Below, one piece after another: positions 51,817 through 61,169 of a stretch of DNA of 64,000 nt (positions are counted from its first letter, which is position 1; the number at the start of each line of letters is the position of its first letter). Below the pieces are notes generated by a model that saw only the letters and a program-made list of their open reading frames with translations, was not told where the DNA came from and did no database searches. The position numbers and the translations under genes were made by a program. Origin of the DNA: Parvularculaceae bacterium (GTDB taxonomy: Bacteria; Pseudomonadota; Alphaproteobacteria; Caulobacterales; Parvularculaceae); the NCBI GenBank assembly GCA_028284065.1, contig JANQSJ010000007.1:1-64000 (forward strand), read 5' to 3'.

Positions 51817-53103
51817 CTAGCCGGCTTGCGCGCCGCCAAGCGAGACGCCGCCGCCGGCGCGCAGCTGGGCGAAGAGGCGCGTCACCAGCTCTTGCGGCGT
51901 GTCGCCCGGCTTCCATTCAAGCGCGTCTATGGCGGCGAGTTCGGGCGCCGACGCAGCATCCGATCGTCCGGCCAGCACGCCGGCGGCCCTCGCGGCGATC
52001 TTCATGGCGTCCGGATAATACGTGGACGGCGCAATGATCACCAGGGCGTCGCGGCCCATGGGCAGCGCCATGTCTTCGGCCCGGCAGAGCTTTGCGCAGA
52101 CCTCCGCGATCTTCATGTCGCCGCGCGATGAGTCCGGCCGCAAGGCGATTCCGATGAGCGAAAAGGGCCGTCCCGTCCTGCCCGCGCGCTCGCTGAGCCG
52201 GCCGGCGTGCCCGGCGAAGAAAGACGCGTTTTTCTCCGCGCTTTCCGCAGCCGCATCGGACGTACGTCGCAGGAACCCCCTTAACGATGCGACGAGCCGC
52301 GCGCGCTTCGCCGAGCGCATCGCCTTTTCGACGAACGCCGCGTCCACCTGCCGTCCGCCGAGGGTTTCCACGCCGATAAGGCCGAAGGCGGCCGCGACGT
52401 CCGGATCGTCGGTGAGCGCGAACATGGGCGCGCCCGCAAAGCGGCGATTGCGTTTCAAGGAGCGCGCAAGCGCAAGCATGAGATCGTCGCGTTCGGACGG
52501 CAGCAGCACCGCGGCGTCGGCGCGGCCCGCATTCGCCGCGCGCAGCGCCTGGCCCGCGGTGAACACCGCCGCGCAGTCCGCATCATTGATCTGGCCGATC
52601 GCGGAGAGGGCGAGCGGCCCCGGCGCGCCAGCGAAGAGGATACGCGGGCGCGCAGACGTTTCCAGGGAGGGCAGGCGGACATCGAGGCCCGCAGCGACGG
52701 CGGACTTCAGTCGATCTCCGGATTCTTCAGCGAGCTGCGCAAGCCGAAGGCGATCGCGAATGCGCATCACCGTGGCGCGGGGGCCAAGGTCGGCGCGGCA
52801 CACGTCTCCCAAGGCGAAGAGTTTCAGTCGCGCTTCTTCGTCCATCTCATTCGGCGCGATGATGACCACGCCGAGCACCGTTCCGATGACCCCAGACCGC
52901 GAAAGAAGGTCCTTGGCGGCTGCGACCGGGTCTTCGGCCCGACGCACATCAACGAGGGCGAGGTCCGTCGTCCCGCCAACCGGTTTGCGCGGCGGCCGGG
53001 TCCAGACATATCCGGCGGCGTCAAGAGCGATCCGCAAGGAAGGAGCCGGTTTCGCCGCGGCGCTTAACCATGCGATCCGCGCGCGAATAGCCGTTTGCGT
53101 CAT
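51817..53103 (-). CDS. PopA/PleD-like protein: degenerate receiver domains plus inactive GGDEF with intact c-di-GMP I-site
   Basis: The 428-aa protein has a receiver-like domain (~7-120, with LALVDVR ending strand 3 but no acidic pocket), a second receiver-like domain (~150-265), and a C-terminal domain with GGDEF features (~295-428): GRPFSLIGIALRP as strand 1 and APSTYYPDAMKIAARA after the signature. The signature itself is GRDAL (350-354) instead of GG(D/E)EF, so cyclase activity is unlikely. RAED at 341-344 sits exactly five residues before it, the position of the RxxD inhibitory site. This matches Caulobacter PopA, a c-di-GMP effector in cell-cycle proteolysis. The alternative start, GTG 53163, adds 20 residues. 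Confidence 0.6.
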   Translation of the reverse strand: MTQTAIRARIAWLSAAAKPAPSLRIALDAAGYVWTRPPRKPVGGTTDLALVDVRRAEDPVAAAKDLLSRSGVIGTVLGVVIIAPNEMDEEARLKLFALGDVCRADLGPRATVMRIRDRLRLAQLAEESGDRLKSAVAAGLDVRLPSLETSARPRILFAGAPGPLALSAIGQINDADCAAVFTAGQALRAANAGRADAAVLLPSERDDLMLALARSLKRNRRFAGAPMFALTDDPDVAAAFGLIGVETLGGRQVDAAFVEKAMRSAKRARLVASLRGFLRRTSDAAAESAEKNASFFAGHAGRLSERAGRTGRPFSLIGIALRPDSSRGDMKIAEVCAKLCRAEDMALPMGRDALVIIAPSTYYPDAMKIAARAAGVLAGRSDAASAPELAAIDALEWKPGDTPQELVTRLFAQLRAGGGVSLGGAQAG

Positions 53104-53267
53104 GTCGATCTCGCCCGCAGTCGCCGAAAGTAAGCGGATCAGGGCATGCACGAGCCGGGCCACGCCGGGGCGTTTGGCGCAGTCGCTTCGGCGCTGTCGC
53201 GGACCGGCGCAACTGTGAAGGGAAGACGCGTCGGCGGCGGGCTTTTTGGATGTGCTCTGGCGCCGCG

Positions 53268-55049
53268 CTAACGCGAAGCGCGGCGTTGCGTGCGTGACGT
53301 GACGATCTTGTCGCTCGCCGTATCGGCGGCCGGCGCGTTCCCGGGCGCGGCGTCCAGGCCTTTCGCGGCGACGCTCGGCGTCACTTCATCAAGGCAAACG
53401 TCGCTCTCGCCTGCAATCGCGAATGCGCCGGCCGCGGCGCGCGCCTCATAGCATTTCAGCGCCGCGAGGAATTCCTGCGGCTTGTTCATTGGTCCCGCCT
53501 CGCGATAGAGCCGCGCCGACGACACCCCGACATAGCGCCAGTGCCACGGCTCGAAGGGATCTTCGCCAGGCAGATAATCATTTCCCTGCGGATAGGTGAG
53601 GATAAAACCGAAGCGGTAGGCGTTTTCGTCGAAACACCGGAACGCCTTGTCGCTCTGCCGCATCAGGCGTCCATTAACGTCAATGTCGGCGGCGAGGCCG
53701 GTCTGGTGCTCCGACATGCCAGGGGGCGTCACGGTGCCGCGATGGCCGAGGCGCTGAAAAAGAACGCGTTGTGTCGCATATGATCGGTATCCGGACCTGA
53801 GAGACAGCCGTTCGCCTGTCTCCGCGCGGCAAAGGGAAATGAGCTGCGCAAGACGCACCGGCAGGTTATCCTCGCGATCGTTCCCGGACGGGTCCGCGGC
53901 GAGGCGCAGCTTCATTTCGTCAAGCCCGGCGTTTTTTGATAGTGGAATGGAGAATTTCGCCGCCGCCACTAGGTCCTGGGGCCGGTAGGACTCAGGCAGC
54001 ACGAAATACTGGGACACCGGACGGTCGACGTCGAGCGTGCGGTCGCGCGTCTGGTTCGCCGCGTATCTTTGCGAGCCGAACGCGTCGCGAAAAAGATCGC
54101 GCATATGCACATAGAGCGCCTGGGCCTCCGTGGCCCGGCCTTGCTCGACGTAAACGCCCGCAAGCAGCCGTATATAGAGGCTGAGGTCAGGATTGTTGGA
54201 GCCCTTCGCTTTTTCCTGGGCGTGGAACGCGTCGAGGTAGAGCTTCTCGGCGTCCTCCAGGCGACCGAGCAATCGATAGACGGGGCCGAGCATCAAGGCG
54301 ACCTGCACCGTGTCCTGATGATCCGCTCCGAGCGAGGCGCGCCTTAGTTGATATGCGGAGGCGAGAAGTCCGGCGGCCGCATATCGCCCGTCTTCGCTTG
54401 ACGCATAGAAGGCGCCGAGCGCGGTCAAGTCGGCGGCGGCGGCCAGAAGCTCCGCGCGTCCTCCCTTGAACTGGTCGGCGACGCCCAGCGGCGCGAAAGT
54501 CTCCGCGAAGAGCGCGCCCGCGCGGGTCAGCGCGTCCGCATAAACCTCTTCCAGCATGCCGGCGTCGGCCGCTTCGTCTTCGTGGTAATGCGCGTGCCCG
54601 CCGGCGCCGAAATCCCCCGACCGCGCCAGGAAATCAGCGTAAATGCTGACGCCGCGGACGAGGTCAGCGCTCAGAATGTGGGCGCGCGCGAGCGACTCCT
54701 CAAAACCGGCGCGCTCCGCGGGACCGAGTTCTTCGCCCCACGGCGCGTTCAGCGCCGTCGTCAGGTTCTCCGCCGCCTCGCCGTATTCGCGCGCGCCGAT
54801 GAGCATCTGTCCCTGAGCCGCCATGAAAGGCGCAAGTTCGGCGTCGCTCACGCCATCCTTGCGGCGGAGCTTGACCACGCGCCGGCCATAGGCGGCCGCC
54901 GCGCGAGGCCGGTCGGCGTTCGCAAGCACATGATAGCGCGACTCCGCCGCGTCCGCGTCGACCCTTACGGTGACATTGAACCCGACGATATAAATCGCCG
55001 CCAGCAACGCGCCCGCCGCAGCGAAAGTGTCTATGTTCCGGGACAGCAT
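53268..55049 (-). CDS. Membrane-anchored TPR protein with C-terminal VanY D-Ala-D-Ala carboxypeptidase domain
   Basis: The 593-aa protein has one N-terminal TM helix (~7-27), then about 330 residues of helical repeats (TPR-like), and a peptidase M15B domain: LRSGYRSYATQ, SEHQTGLAADID with zinc ligands, and PFEPWHWRYVG with the third His. It probably acts in the periplasm on peptidoglycan stem peptides. VanY enzymes are normally ~200-300 aa, so the TPR part is an addition that may recruit partners. ATG at 55049 follows GGGGG. The last ~50 residues are disordered and end in basic TQRRASR. Confidence 0.9.
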   Translation of the reverse strand: MLSRNIDTFAAAGALLAAIYIVGFNVTVRVDADAAESRYHVLANADRPRAAAAYGRRVVKLRRKDGVSDAELAPFMAAQGQMLIGAREYGEAAENLTTALNAPWGEELGPAERAGFEESLARAHILSADLVRGVSIYADFLARSGDFGAGGHAHYHEDEAADAGMLEEVYADALTRAGALFAETFAPLGVADQFKGGRAELLAAAADLTALGAFYASSEDGRYAAAGLLASAYQLRRASLGADHQDTVQVALMLGPVYRLLGRLEDAEKLYLDAFHAQEKAKGSNNPDLSLYIRLLAGVYVEQGRATEAQALYVHMRDLFRDAFGSQRYAANQTRDRTLDVDRPVSQYFVLPESYRPQDLVAAAKFSIPLSKNAGLDEMKLRLAADPSGNDREDNLPVRLAQLISLCRAETGERLSLRSGYRSYATQRVLFQRLGHRGTVTPPGMSEHQTGLAADIDVNGRLMRQSDKAFRCFDENAYRFGFILTYPQGNDYLPGEDPFEPWHWRYVGVSSARLYREAGPMNKPQEFLAALKCYEARAAAGAFAIAGESDVCLDEVTPSVAAKGLDAAPGNAPAADTASDKIVTSRTQRRASR

Positions 55050-55286
55050 GAACCCCCGACGCCTGCCACGATCGACCCCGCCTGAGATGCTATCACCTGC
55101 AGATTCCGAAGGCGAGCGTCCGCCGGGCGGAATTAAAGGGCGTTTGGAGGTCCCTCCGCGGCAATCTCGGCGACTGGAGAAAATGGCGCGCAACCGGGGA
55201 TTGCCCGCGCGTCGCGCGCGTCCGATACTTATGTCTTATGTCATGGCGGCCGCCCATCGCGCGCCGGCGATAGGTAGGGGGCGTCG

Positions 55287-56036
55287 ATGACAGACGGCGC
55301 GTTTGGCCGCAGGCGGGTCTATCTGATGCGCCATGGCCACGTGGACTATTTTCAGCCAGGACTTAGCGATCCCCGGGTCGTCGACCTTACTGACGAAGGA
55401 CGGGCGCAGGCGGAGGCCGCCGCCGCCGCGCTTGCCCCGGCGCGCTTCGATATCGCCGCCCATTCCGGCCTGCCGCGCACGCGCCAGACGCTCGAAATCG
55501 TCCTTGAGGCCAACGCAAAGAGGCCCGCGGTTGAGCCGTTGCCTGATCTTGAGGAACTGCGGAGCGGAACCGTGATGGCGGAAAGCCGCGAGGAGCTCGC
55601 CGCCTGGCTGGCGTTCTGTTTCGACGACGCCGCCGATCAAGATGCGAGCTTCCTGCCAACGGGCGAACGCTTCGTCGACGCCGAAGCGCGAATCGTCTCC
55701 GGCCTGTCCGCGTTCCTGCGACGGCCCGACTGGAAGGTTGCGCTTATTGTCGCCCATGAAGGCGTCAATCGAATCATCCTCGGCTGGGCGTGCGGCGGCG
55801 GCCTCGCGACCATCGGCGCGTTTGAGCAGGACCTCGGCTGCATCAATGTGATCGACTTCGACATGACGCCCGCGATCGACGGGGACGGCGCGATGGTCGA
55901 ACGCGCAGTCATCAAGGCGCTCAATGTGACGCCGTACGACTATGTGAAGCATGGCCTGCAACGCACCAGTCTGGAGCATCTATTCGACATCGACTTCGGT
56001 CGCGCGCGTCCGCGCCGCCGACCTGACGCGCGATGA
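55287..56036 (+). CDS. Histidine phosphatase superfamily protein
   Basis: The 249-aa protein is of the phosphoglycerate-mutase-like branch 1. RHG with Arg15-His16 is the catalytic motif (YLMRHGHVD), a second conserved Arg is in PRTRQTLEI (~64), the Glu is in PDLEELRSG (~89), and the distal His is in VAHEGVNR (~155). Phosphatase rather than mutase activity is likely. A run of Gs (TAGGGGGCG) precedes the ATG. Divergent from the TPR-VanY gene. Confidence 0.92.
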   Translation: MTDGAFGRRRVYLMRHGHVDYFQPGLSDPRVVDLTDEGRAQAEAAAAALAPARFDIAAHSGLPRTRQTLEIVLEANAKRPAVEPLPDLEELRSGTVMAESREELAAWLAFCFDDAADQDASFLPTGERFVDAEARIVSGLSAFLRRPDWKVALIVAHEGVNRIILGWACGGGLATIGAFEQDLGCINVIDFDMTPAIDGDGAMVERAVIKALNVTPYDYVKHGLQRTSLEHLFDIDFGRARPRRRPDAR

Positions 56037-56178
56037 CCAATCGCCGTTCGGGGCCGGCGCGAGATCACAGGCGTTGACAAGCGGGGAAAATCGCTGGGCC
56101 GCGATTGTCACTCCTGCGCCCATTCAGTAGCGTCTTCCGCATTGCGGCGGCGGCCGCCTGCGCGGAGTGTTTGGCGTC

Positions 56179-57072
56179 ATGGTCTATGGGTTGAAGCGCG
56201 GGATCAAGGACCCGGGCGAGTTCACGGTCATTGACGTGCTCGGCCTTTCCGCCGCCGGCGCGACGGGCATCATCGCCGCGCTCTTCACGGATTTCCAGCA
56301 GAAGGGTGAGGCGTCGGCGCTTTTCACGATCAATCATTGGCTTGCGACGATGGGCAAGTATGTGGGCGTGTCGCAACCGCCGCTGTGGACGGTGCTCGCA
56401 GGGATGGTCGCCGTCGGGGCCGGGTCGATTTTCTATTTCCAGCCGCTGACGCGGCAGGGCGCCTTTGCGCACGGCTTCGGATTGTTGGCGGTCATCATGA
56501 CCATGGTGCCGCCGGACCTCGCTGGCGGGCTTTACGGCATGGACGGACCGCCGCTGGCGCGCGCCGCGCCGATTGAAGAAGTCGCCGCGCGGACGTCGGT
56601 CGCGCCTGGCCTGGCGACGTCGAAGATCCTTCCCGAGGGCCAGATCGACAGCGCAAGGCCGGTTCAAGTGGCCCAGGATGCGCGCCCGCCGGCTGTCCGC
56701 GGCGCGCCCGCTTACGACATCCGCTTACGGATAGACGCACCTGACGGGCTGCCGGAGGATCTCGGCCTGGCGATCCGGCGCGGCGACCTGCGCGGACGCA
56801 TCCACAACGCCGAGAACGGTGAGACGTATAATCTCTTTCGCAACGCCGGCGGCGCGCTCGAACGCGTCGGCGACAGCATCTTCATCACCGCCGGCGTTCC
56901 TGCGGACACCGAAACGGCGGAGCTCTGGGTGCGCATTGAACTGAACGGCTATGCGATCGAGGAGCAGTCAACCAAGGCGCAGAAGGGCGAGCGTCTCGCC
57001 TGGCGGATCACGCTGCGTCGCTCGACGACGCCCATGTTCCTGCAACGCCTTAGAATGTCGTACTGGTTCTAA
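56179..57072 (+). CDS. Hypothetical membrane protein with CalF/CARDB-like C-terminal domain
   Basis: The 297-aa protein has weak hydrophobic helices around 15-35 and 75-115 (WTVLAGMVAVGAGSIFYF; FAHGFGLLAVIMTMV). A Pro/Ala-rich linker follows, then a C-terminal domain of ~110 residues with beta-strand character (YDIRLRIDAP, AELWVRIELNGYAIEEQ) ending LRMSYWF. I do not recognise the family; the domain label is only a structural impression. ATG 56179 follows GGAG at 56164; GTG 56167 in the same frame is possible. The stop interlocks with that of purB (57069-57072). Confidence 0.6.
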   Translation: MVYGLKRGIKDPGEFTVIDVLGLSAAGATGIIAALFTDFQQKGEASALFTINHWLATMGKYVGVSQPPLWTVLAGMVAVGAGSIFYFQPLTRQGAFAHGFGLLAVIMTMVPPDLAGGLYGMDGPPLARAAPIEEVAARTSVAPGLATSKILPEGQIDSARPVQVAQDARPPAVRGAPAYDIRLRIDAPDGLPEDLGLAIRRGDLRGRIHNAENGETYNLFRNAGGALERVGDSIFITAGVPADTETAELWVRIELNGYAIEEQSTKAQKGERLAWRITLRRSTTPMFLQRLRMSYWF

Positions 57073-58385
57073 CCGGCCGACGATGCGCCGAAGACGCGTT
57101 CGAAAATTGCGTCCACATGCTTCAGGTGATGGCCGAGGTCGAAGAGGCCTTCCAGCTCTTCCCGCGTCAGGCGCTGCGTGATTTCTTCGTCGCCGGCGAG
57201 GCCGTCGAAGAATGGCGTTTCGCCGCGCCAGGCGGGCGCCGCATGACGCTGCACGAGACGGTAGGCGTCTTCGCGCGCGACGCCGGCCTGCGTCAGCGCA
57301 AGGAGAACGCGCTGGGAATGGGTCAGCCCGCCGTAAAGGTCGATATTGGCCTGCATCCGTTCCGGATAGACGACGAGCTTTTCGATGACCCCTGCGAGCC
57401 GGCGCAGCGCAAAATCGAGGTGAACGGTCGCGTCCGGCCCGATGCCGCGCTCTACGGAGGAATGCGAGATATCGCGCTCATGCCATAGCGCTACGTTTTC
57501 AAGCGCCGGGACGACGCACATGCGCACGAGGCGGGCGAGGCCGGTGAGGTTCTCGGTCAGGATCGGATTGCGCTTATGGGGCATCGCCGACGAGCCTTTC
57601 TGCCCCGGCGAGAAATACTCCTCAGCCTCCAGAACCTCTGAGCGCTGAAGGTGCCGTATCTCCGTCGCGATGCGCTCGATCGAGGAGGCGCAAAGCGCCA
57701 GGGCCGAAAAGAAAGCCGCGTGCCGGTCACGCGGGATGACCTGCGTTGAGATTGGCTCCGGGGCGAGGCCCATCTTTTCGGCCACATGCGCCTCGACCGC
57801 CGGGTCGACGTTTGCGAACGTCCCGACCGCGCCGGAAATGGCGCATACCGCAATTTCCTCCCTTGCCGACGCGAGCCGCGCCCGAGCGCGCAGGAACTCC
57901 GCGTAAAACGTCGCGAGCTTTAGCCCGAAAGTCGTCGGCTCGGCGTGGATGCCGTGACTGCGGCCGATGCAGGGCGTCCTTTTGTGCTCGAACGCCCGCG
58001 CCTTCAGTGCGGCGAGGACAGCGTCGAGGCCGTCGAGCAGGAGGTCGCCGGCGCGGGCCAACTGAACCGAAAGGCATGTGTCGAGAACGTCCGAGGACGT
58101 CATGCCCTGGTGGACGAAGCGCGCTTCGGGACCGACAATCTCCGCAAGGTGGGTGAGAAACGCGATGACGTCGTGTTTCACCTCGCGTTCAATTTCATCG
58201 ATCCGGGCGACGTCAAACGTCGCATCGCGCCCTTTCCCCCATACCGCAGCGGCCGCTTCGCGCGGTATAACCCCTAGCTCCGCCATTTTGTCCGCGGCGT
58301 GCGCCTCAATCTCGAACCAGATGCGAAACTTGGTCTCCGGCGACCAGATATCCGCCATTTCGGCGCGCGTGTAGCGGGGTATCAT
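57069..58385 (-). CDS. purB: Adenylosuccinate lyase
   Basis: The 438-aa enzyme acts twice in purine synthesis (SAICAR and adenylosuccinate cleavage). HQGMTSSDVLDT (~90), GRSHGIHAEPTTFGLK (~140) and the fumarase/aspartase signature GSSAMPHKRNPI (~265) are all present. It starts IPRYTRAEMADIW as usual. The ACGGAG site precedes ATG 58385; readings that begin further upstream lack support. Its TAG shares bases with the stop of the convergent gene. Confidence 0.97.
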   Translation of the reverse strand: MIPRYTRAEMADIWSPETKFRIWFEIEAHAADKMAELGVIPREAAAAVWGKGRDATFDVARIDEIEREVKHDVIAFLTHLAEIVGPEARFVHQGMTSSDVLDTCLSVQLARAGDLLLDGLDAVLAALKARAFEHKRTPCIGRSHGIHAEPTTFGLKLATFYAEFLRARARLASAREEIAVCAISGAVGTFANVDPAVEAHVAEKMGLAPEPISTQVIPRDRHAAFFSALALCASSIERIATEIRHLQRSEVLEAEEYFSPGQKGSSAMPHKRNPILTENLTGLARLVRMCVVPALENVALWHERDISHSSVERGIGPDATVHLDFALRRLAGVIEKLVVYPERMQANIDLYGGLTHSQRVLLALTQAGVAREDAYRLVQRHAAPAWRGETPFFDGLAGDEEITQRLTREELEGLFDLGHHLKHVDAIFERVFGASSAG

Positions 58386-58548
58386 ACGGTTTCTCCGTTC
58401 AGTGAATTTAAGACGCCGCCTTCCAGCGGCCGACGCCGGCCATGTGCGCCAAAAACTAAGATTGTGCGGAAAATGGCGAAGCGCGCGCCGGAATGCAAAG
58501 GCGAGACGCCTAGAACATCGGCGTGAGCCAATGCGAACGCCCGGTGTT

Positions 58549-58947
58549 CTAGGGCGCTTCGCCGCACAGTCCGCGCGCCTGTTCGATCCAGCGTTCGCGG
58601 CCGACCCGGCCTGGTTCGCCAAACTGGCTTTCAATCCAGCGGGCGTGGGCGTCGGTCCAGCCGGCGATCTGGGTGAAATGATAAACGCCGAGCCCATGCA
58701 GGCGTTGAGCGGCGGCGGCGCCGATTCCGATGATCTGCGTCAGGTCGTCGGCGTTCCCTTCCGGTTCGGCGAGGCGCCGAGGCTCCTGCGCCGGCGGCGC
58801 TTCCACCGCCGCGGCGTGATCCGTGGGCGTCGACGCGACGTCAATCGCAGCGCTTCCGCGCCGCGGCGACGCCAGCCAGCCGGCGCCGACGCCGGCCGCA
58901 AACGCCGCAAAGAGATAAATCCATATCTCCGCGATCAGCCAGATCAT
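58549..58947 (-). CDS. Small membrane-anchored helix-hairpin-helix protein
   Basis: The 132-aa protein has one N-terminal TM helix (~4-24) and a linker. An HhH module follows from about residue 66: NADDLTQIIGIGAAAAQRLH, then YHFTQIAGWT and RERWIEQARGL. The same module is at the end of the wax synthase/DGAT at 15.8 kb and on many NuoE/L21-type proteins. Its role is unclear; DNA, protein or assembly contact are options. The start overlaps the OmpA-family stop (ATGA), so the two are one operon. Confidence 0.82.
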   Translation of the reverse strand: MIWLIAEIWIYLFAAFAAGVGAGWLASPRRGSAAIDVASTPTDHAAAVEAPPAQEPRRLAEPEGNADDLTQIIGIGAAAAQRLHGLGVYHFTQIAGWTDAHARWIESQFGEPGRVGRERWIEQARGLCGEAP

Positions 58948-59951
58948 CGCGATCCTCCCCGTCCTGAGGCTGCATCCTCGATGGCGGACACCTCAATCGT
59001 GACGCGACGATTGCGCGCCGCCGCGTCGGGCGTTCCAGGCGGCGCCGCCGGTCGACTGGAGCCATAGCCCACGGCCTCAACGCGCCGTCGCGGCAGGCCG
59101 AACCCCGCCAGGATGTCACGGATGTTCTGAGCGCGCGCGAGGCTGAGCCGCCGGTTGACGCGTTCCGACCCTGTGGAGTCAGTATGGCCGCCAACGACGA
59201 TCCGGACCGCGCCGCATTGTTTCAGCGCGCCGGCGGCCGCCTCAAGATAGCGAACTGAGTTGGGACTGGGGCGCTCGGAGTTTCGCACAAATGAGACGCC
59301 GTCCTCAGAACCGACTGCGGCCAGGCGGTCGCGGCAGGCGGCGACTGGGCCCCCGGCGTCGGACGCGACGTCTGCGATTTCGACGGCGGCGTCGCCGGGT
59401 CGTCCAACGGGAGCGTCGCGAAGGGCAGACGTGGCGGCGGGGTCGTCCGTCAGCGGATTTTCCGCGTTTTCGCCCGCGGATGCGGCCAGCTTCGATGACG
59501 CGCCGGCGGTTACGCCGGGGTCGGAGAGGTTCGGATCGGCCTCGGAAGCGACCGGCGCGGGCGAAAGGGGCGCGGCGAGGTCGGCCTCGGCGACGGCGGG
59601 CAGGATTACCCGTAGTGCGTCTGCATTGACCGACGCAATGCCGCCGGCGATCGTCCCGCCTCGGCCGCTTGCGCGAAGCGCAGCCTGCGCCGCCGCCTCG
59701 ACGGCCGAGGGGTCAAGCGCCTCGCCGACAAGATCTGCGCGGCGGCCGCGCATCTCCACAGACATCCCGCGCGCGCCGACCGTCGCGGCGAGGGCGGCCT
59801 CAACGTCGCGCTGAAGTTTGCGCTCGACCCCCGGCGCAAGGGCGAAGGCGAGCGCCAGCGCGGCGGCCGCGGCCGCCGGAAAGCTGGCCCCCAAAGGGAC
59901 ATGAATATCACGCGCAGCCACTTGATCGACTCTGGACGTCCAAAACTCCAC
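58944..59951 (-). CDS. OmpA-family protein (peptidoglycan-binding C-terminus)
   Basis: The 335-aa protein has an N-terminal hydrophobic helix (~23-40), a BON-like region with repeated EAALAA-type helices, a long Ala/Pro-rich linker, and an OmpA-like domain. That domain carries VGGHTDSTGSERVNRRLSLA (~255) with the meso-DAP-binding Asp and Arg, and ends RNRRVTIEVS. It probably links inner membrane or periplasm to the cell wall. The start is GTG with a poor site; a second GTG at about 59924 is an alternative. It is followed by the HhH gene with a 4-bp overlap. Confidence 0.85.
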   Translation of the reverse strand: MEFWTSRVDQVAARDIHVPLGASFPAAAAAALALAFALAPGVERKLQRDVEAALAATVGARGMSVEMRGRRADLVGEALDPSAVEAAAQAALRASGRGGTIAGGIASVNADALRVILPAVAEADLAAPLSPAPVASEADPNLSDPGVTAGASSKLAASAGENAENPLTDDPAATSALRDAPVGRPGDAAVEIADVASDAGGPVAACRDRLAAVGSEDGVSFVRNSERPSPNSVRYLEAAAGALKQCGAVRIVVGGHTDSTGSERVNRRLSLARAQNIRDILAGFGLPRRRVEAVGYGSSRPAAPPGTPDAAARNRRVTIEVSAIEDAASGRGGSR

Positions 59952-59997
59952 TCAAATCGGCGCATCAATAACTGAGCGGGCGACGCCGCTCGACGCC

Positions 59998-61059
59998 TTA
60001 CGCAGCAAAACCTGCGCCGGCCGGCGTCCAGTCGAGAATGACCTTTCCGGAATGGCCGGACCGCATCGCATCGAAGCCCTCCTGGAACTGCGCCGCCGGA
60101 AACCTATGGGTCAATATTGGGGTGAGATCGAGGCCAGCCTGAAGAAGGCTTCCCATCTTGTACCAGGTCTCGAACATGCGCCGTCCATAGATGCCCTTTA
60201 TCTCAAGTCCCTTGAAGATGACCTGATCCCAGGAAATGCCGGCCCCGTCGGGGAGAATGCCGAGAAGGGCGATCTTGCCGCCGTGGCGCATCGCCTCGAG
60301 CATGGCGTTGAACGCCGCCGGCGCGCCGGACATTTCAAGGCCGACGTCGAATCCCTCCGTCATGCCGAGTTCCGCCATTACGTCGGGCAGGGTCTCGCGC
60401 CCGACATTGACGGTTCGCGTCGCGCCGAGCCGAGCGGCGAGGTCGAGGCGATAGTCATTCATGTCGGTCACCACCACATGCCGCGCGCCGACGAACTTCG
60501 CGATCGCCGCGGCCATGGCCCCGATCGGTCCGGCGCCGGCGATGAGCACGTCCTCGCCGGTCAGGTCGAAGGCGAGGGCGGTGTGCAGCGCATTCCCAAA
60601 CGGGTCGAAGATCGCGCCGATTTCATCGGGAATGTCATCCGGCAACTTGTAAAGATTGAAGGCCGGCGCCGCCACGAACTCGGCGAAGGCGCCTGCGCGA
60701 TTGACGCCGATGCCTTGGGTATTGCGGCAAAGATGCCGCCGGCCAGCGCGGCAGTTCCGGCAATAGCCGCAGGTGACATGCCCCTCGACGGATACGCGGT
60801 CGCCGATCTTTAACTGCGAATGCTCCGGATGCACCTCATCGCCGATTTCCACGACCTCGCCCATGAACTCGTGGCCGATGGTCAACGGCACGGGGACGGT
60901 CCGCTGGGACCAGTCGTCCCAGTTGTAGATATGCACATCGGTGCCGCAGATCGCCGCTTTCCGCACCCGGATAAGAACGTCATTCGGACCAATCGTTGGG
61001 GCGGGCACATCTTCGAGCCAAACGCCTTCTTCCGGCTTTTGCTTGACCAGCGCCTTCAT
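59998..61059 (-). CDS. tdh: L-threonine 3-dehydrogenase
   Basis: The 353-aa zinc-dependent MDR-family enzyme oxidises threonine to 2-amino-3-ketobutyrate. The catalytic zinc region [16 protein letters not shown] (~34-49) and GHEFMGEV are present, the structural zinc cysteines lie in [15 protein letters not shown] (~98-112), and the NAD motif [13 protein letters not shown] is near 172-184. The WDDW and DPFGNALHT blocks are diagnostic of Tdh rather than other alcohol dehydrogenases. No kbl partner is adjacent. ATG 61059 is the family start. Confidence 0.96.
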   Translation of the reverse strand: MKALVKQKPEEGVWLEDVPAPTIGPNDVLIRVRKAAICGTDVHIYNWDDWSQRTVPVPLTIGHEFMGEVVEIGDEVHPEHSQLKIGDRVSVEGHVTCGYCRNCRAGRRHLCRNTQGIGVNRAGAFAEFVAAPAFNLYKLPDDIPDEIGAIFDPFGNALHTALAFDLTGEDVLIAGAGPIGAMAAAIAKFVGARHVVVTDMNDYRLDLAARLGATRTVNVGRETLPDVMAELGMTEGFDVGLEMSGAPAAFNAMLEAMRHGGKIALLGILPDGAGISWDQVIFKGLEIKGIYGRRMFETWYKMGSLLQAGLDLTPILTHRFPAAQFQEGFDAMRSGHSGKVILDWTPAGAGFAA

Positions 61060-61169
61060 GTGTATGTCCTGGTTAATATGGCAACGGCTGCGGCCGGCCC
61101 TCTTGTCTTCACAGGCCTTCGCCCGCATCCGCGCCGGTTCAGATCCGATCTGGAGCCAGTCGTCGACAT

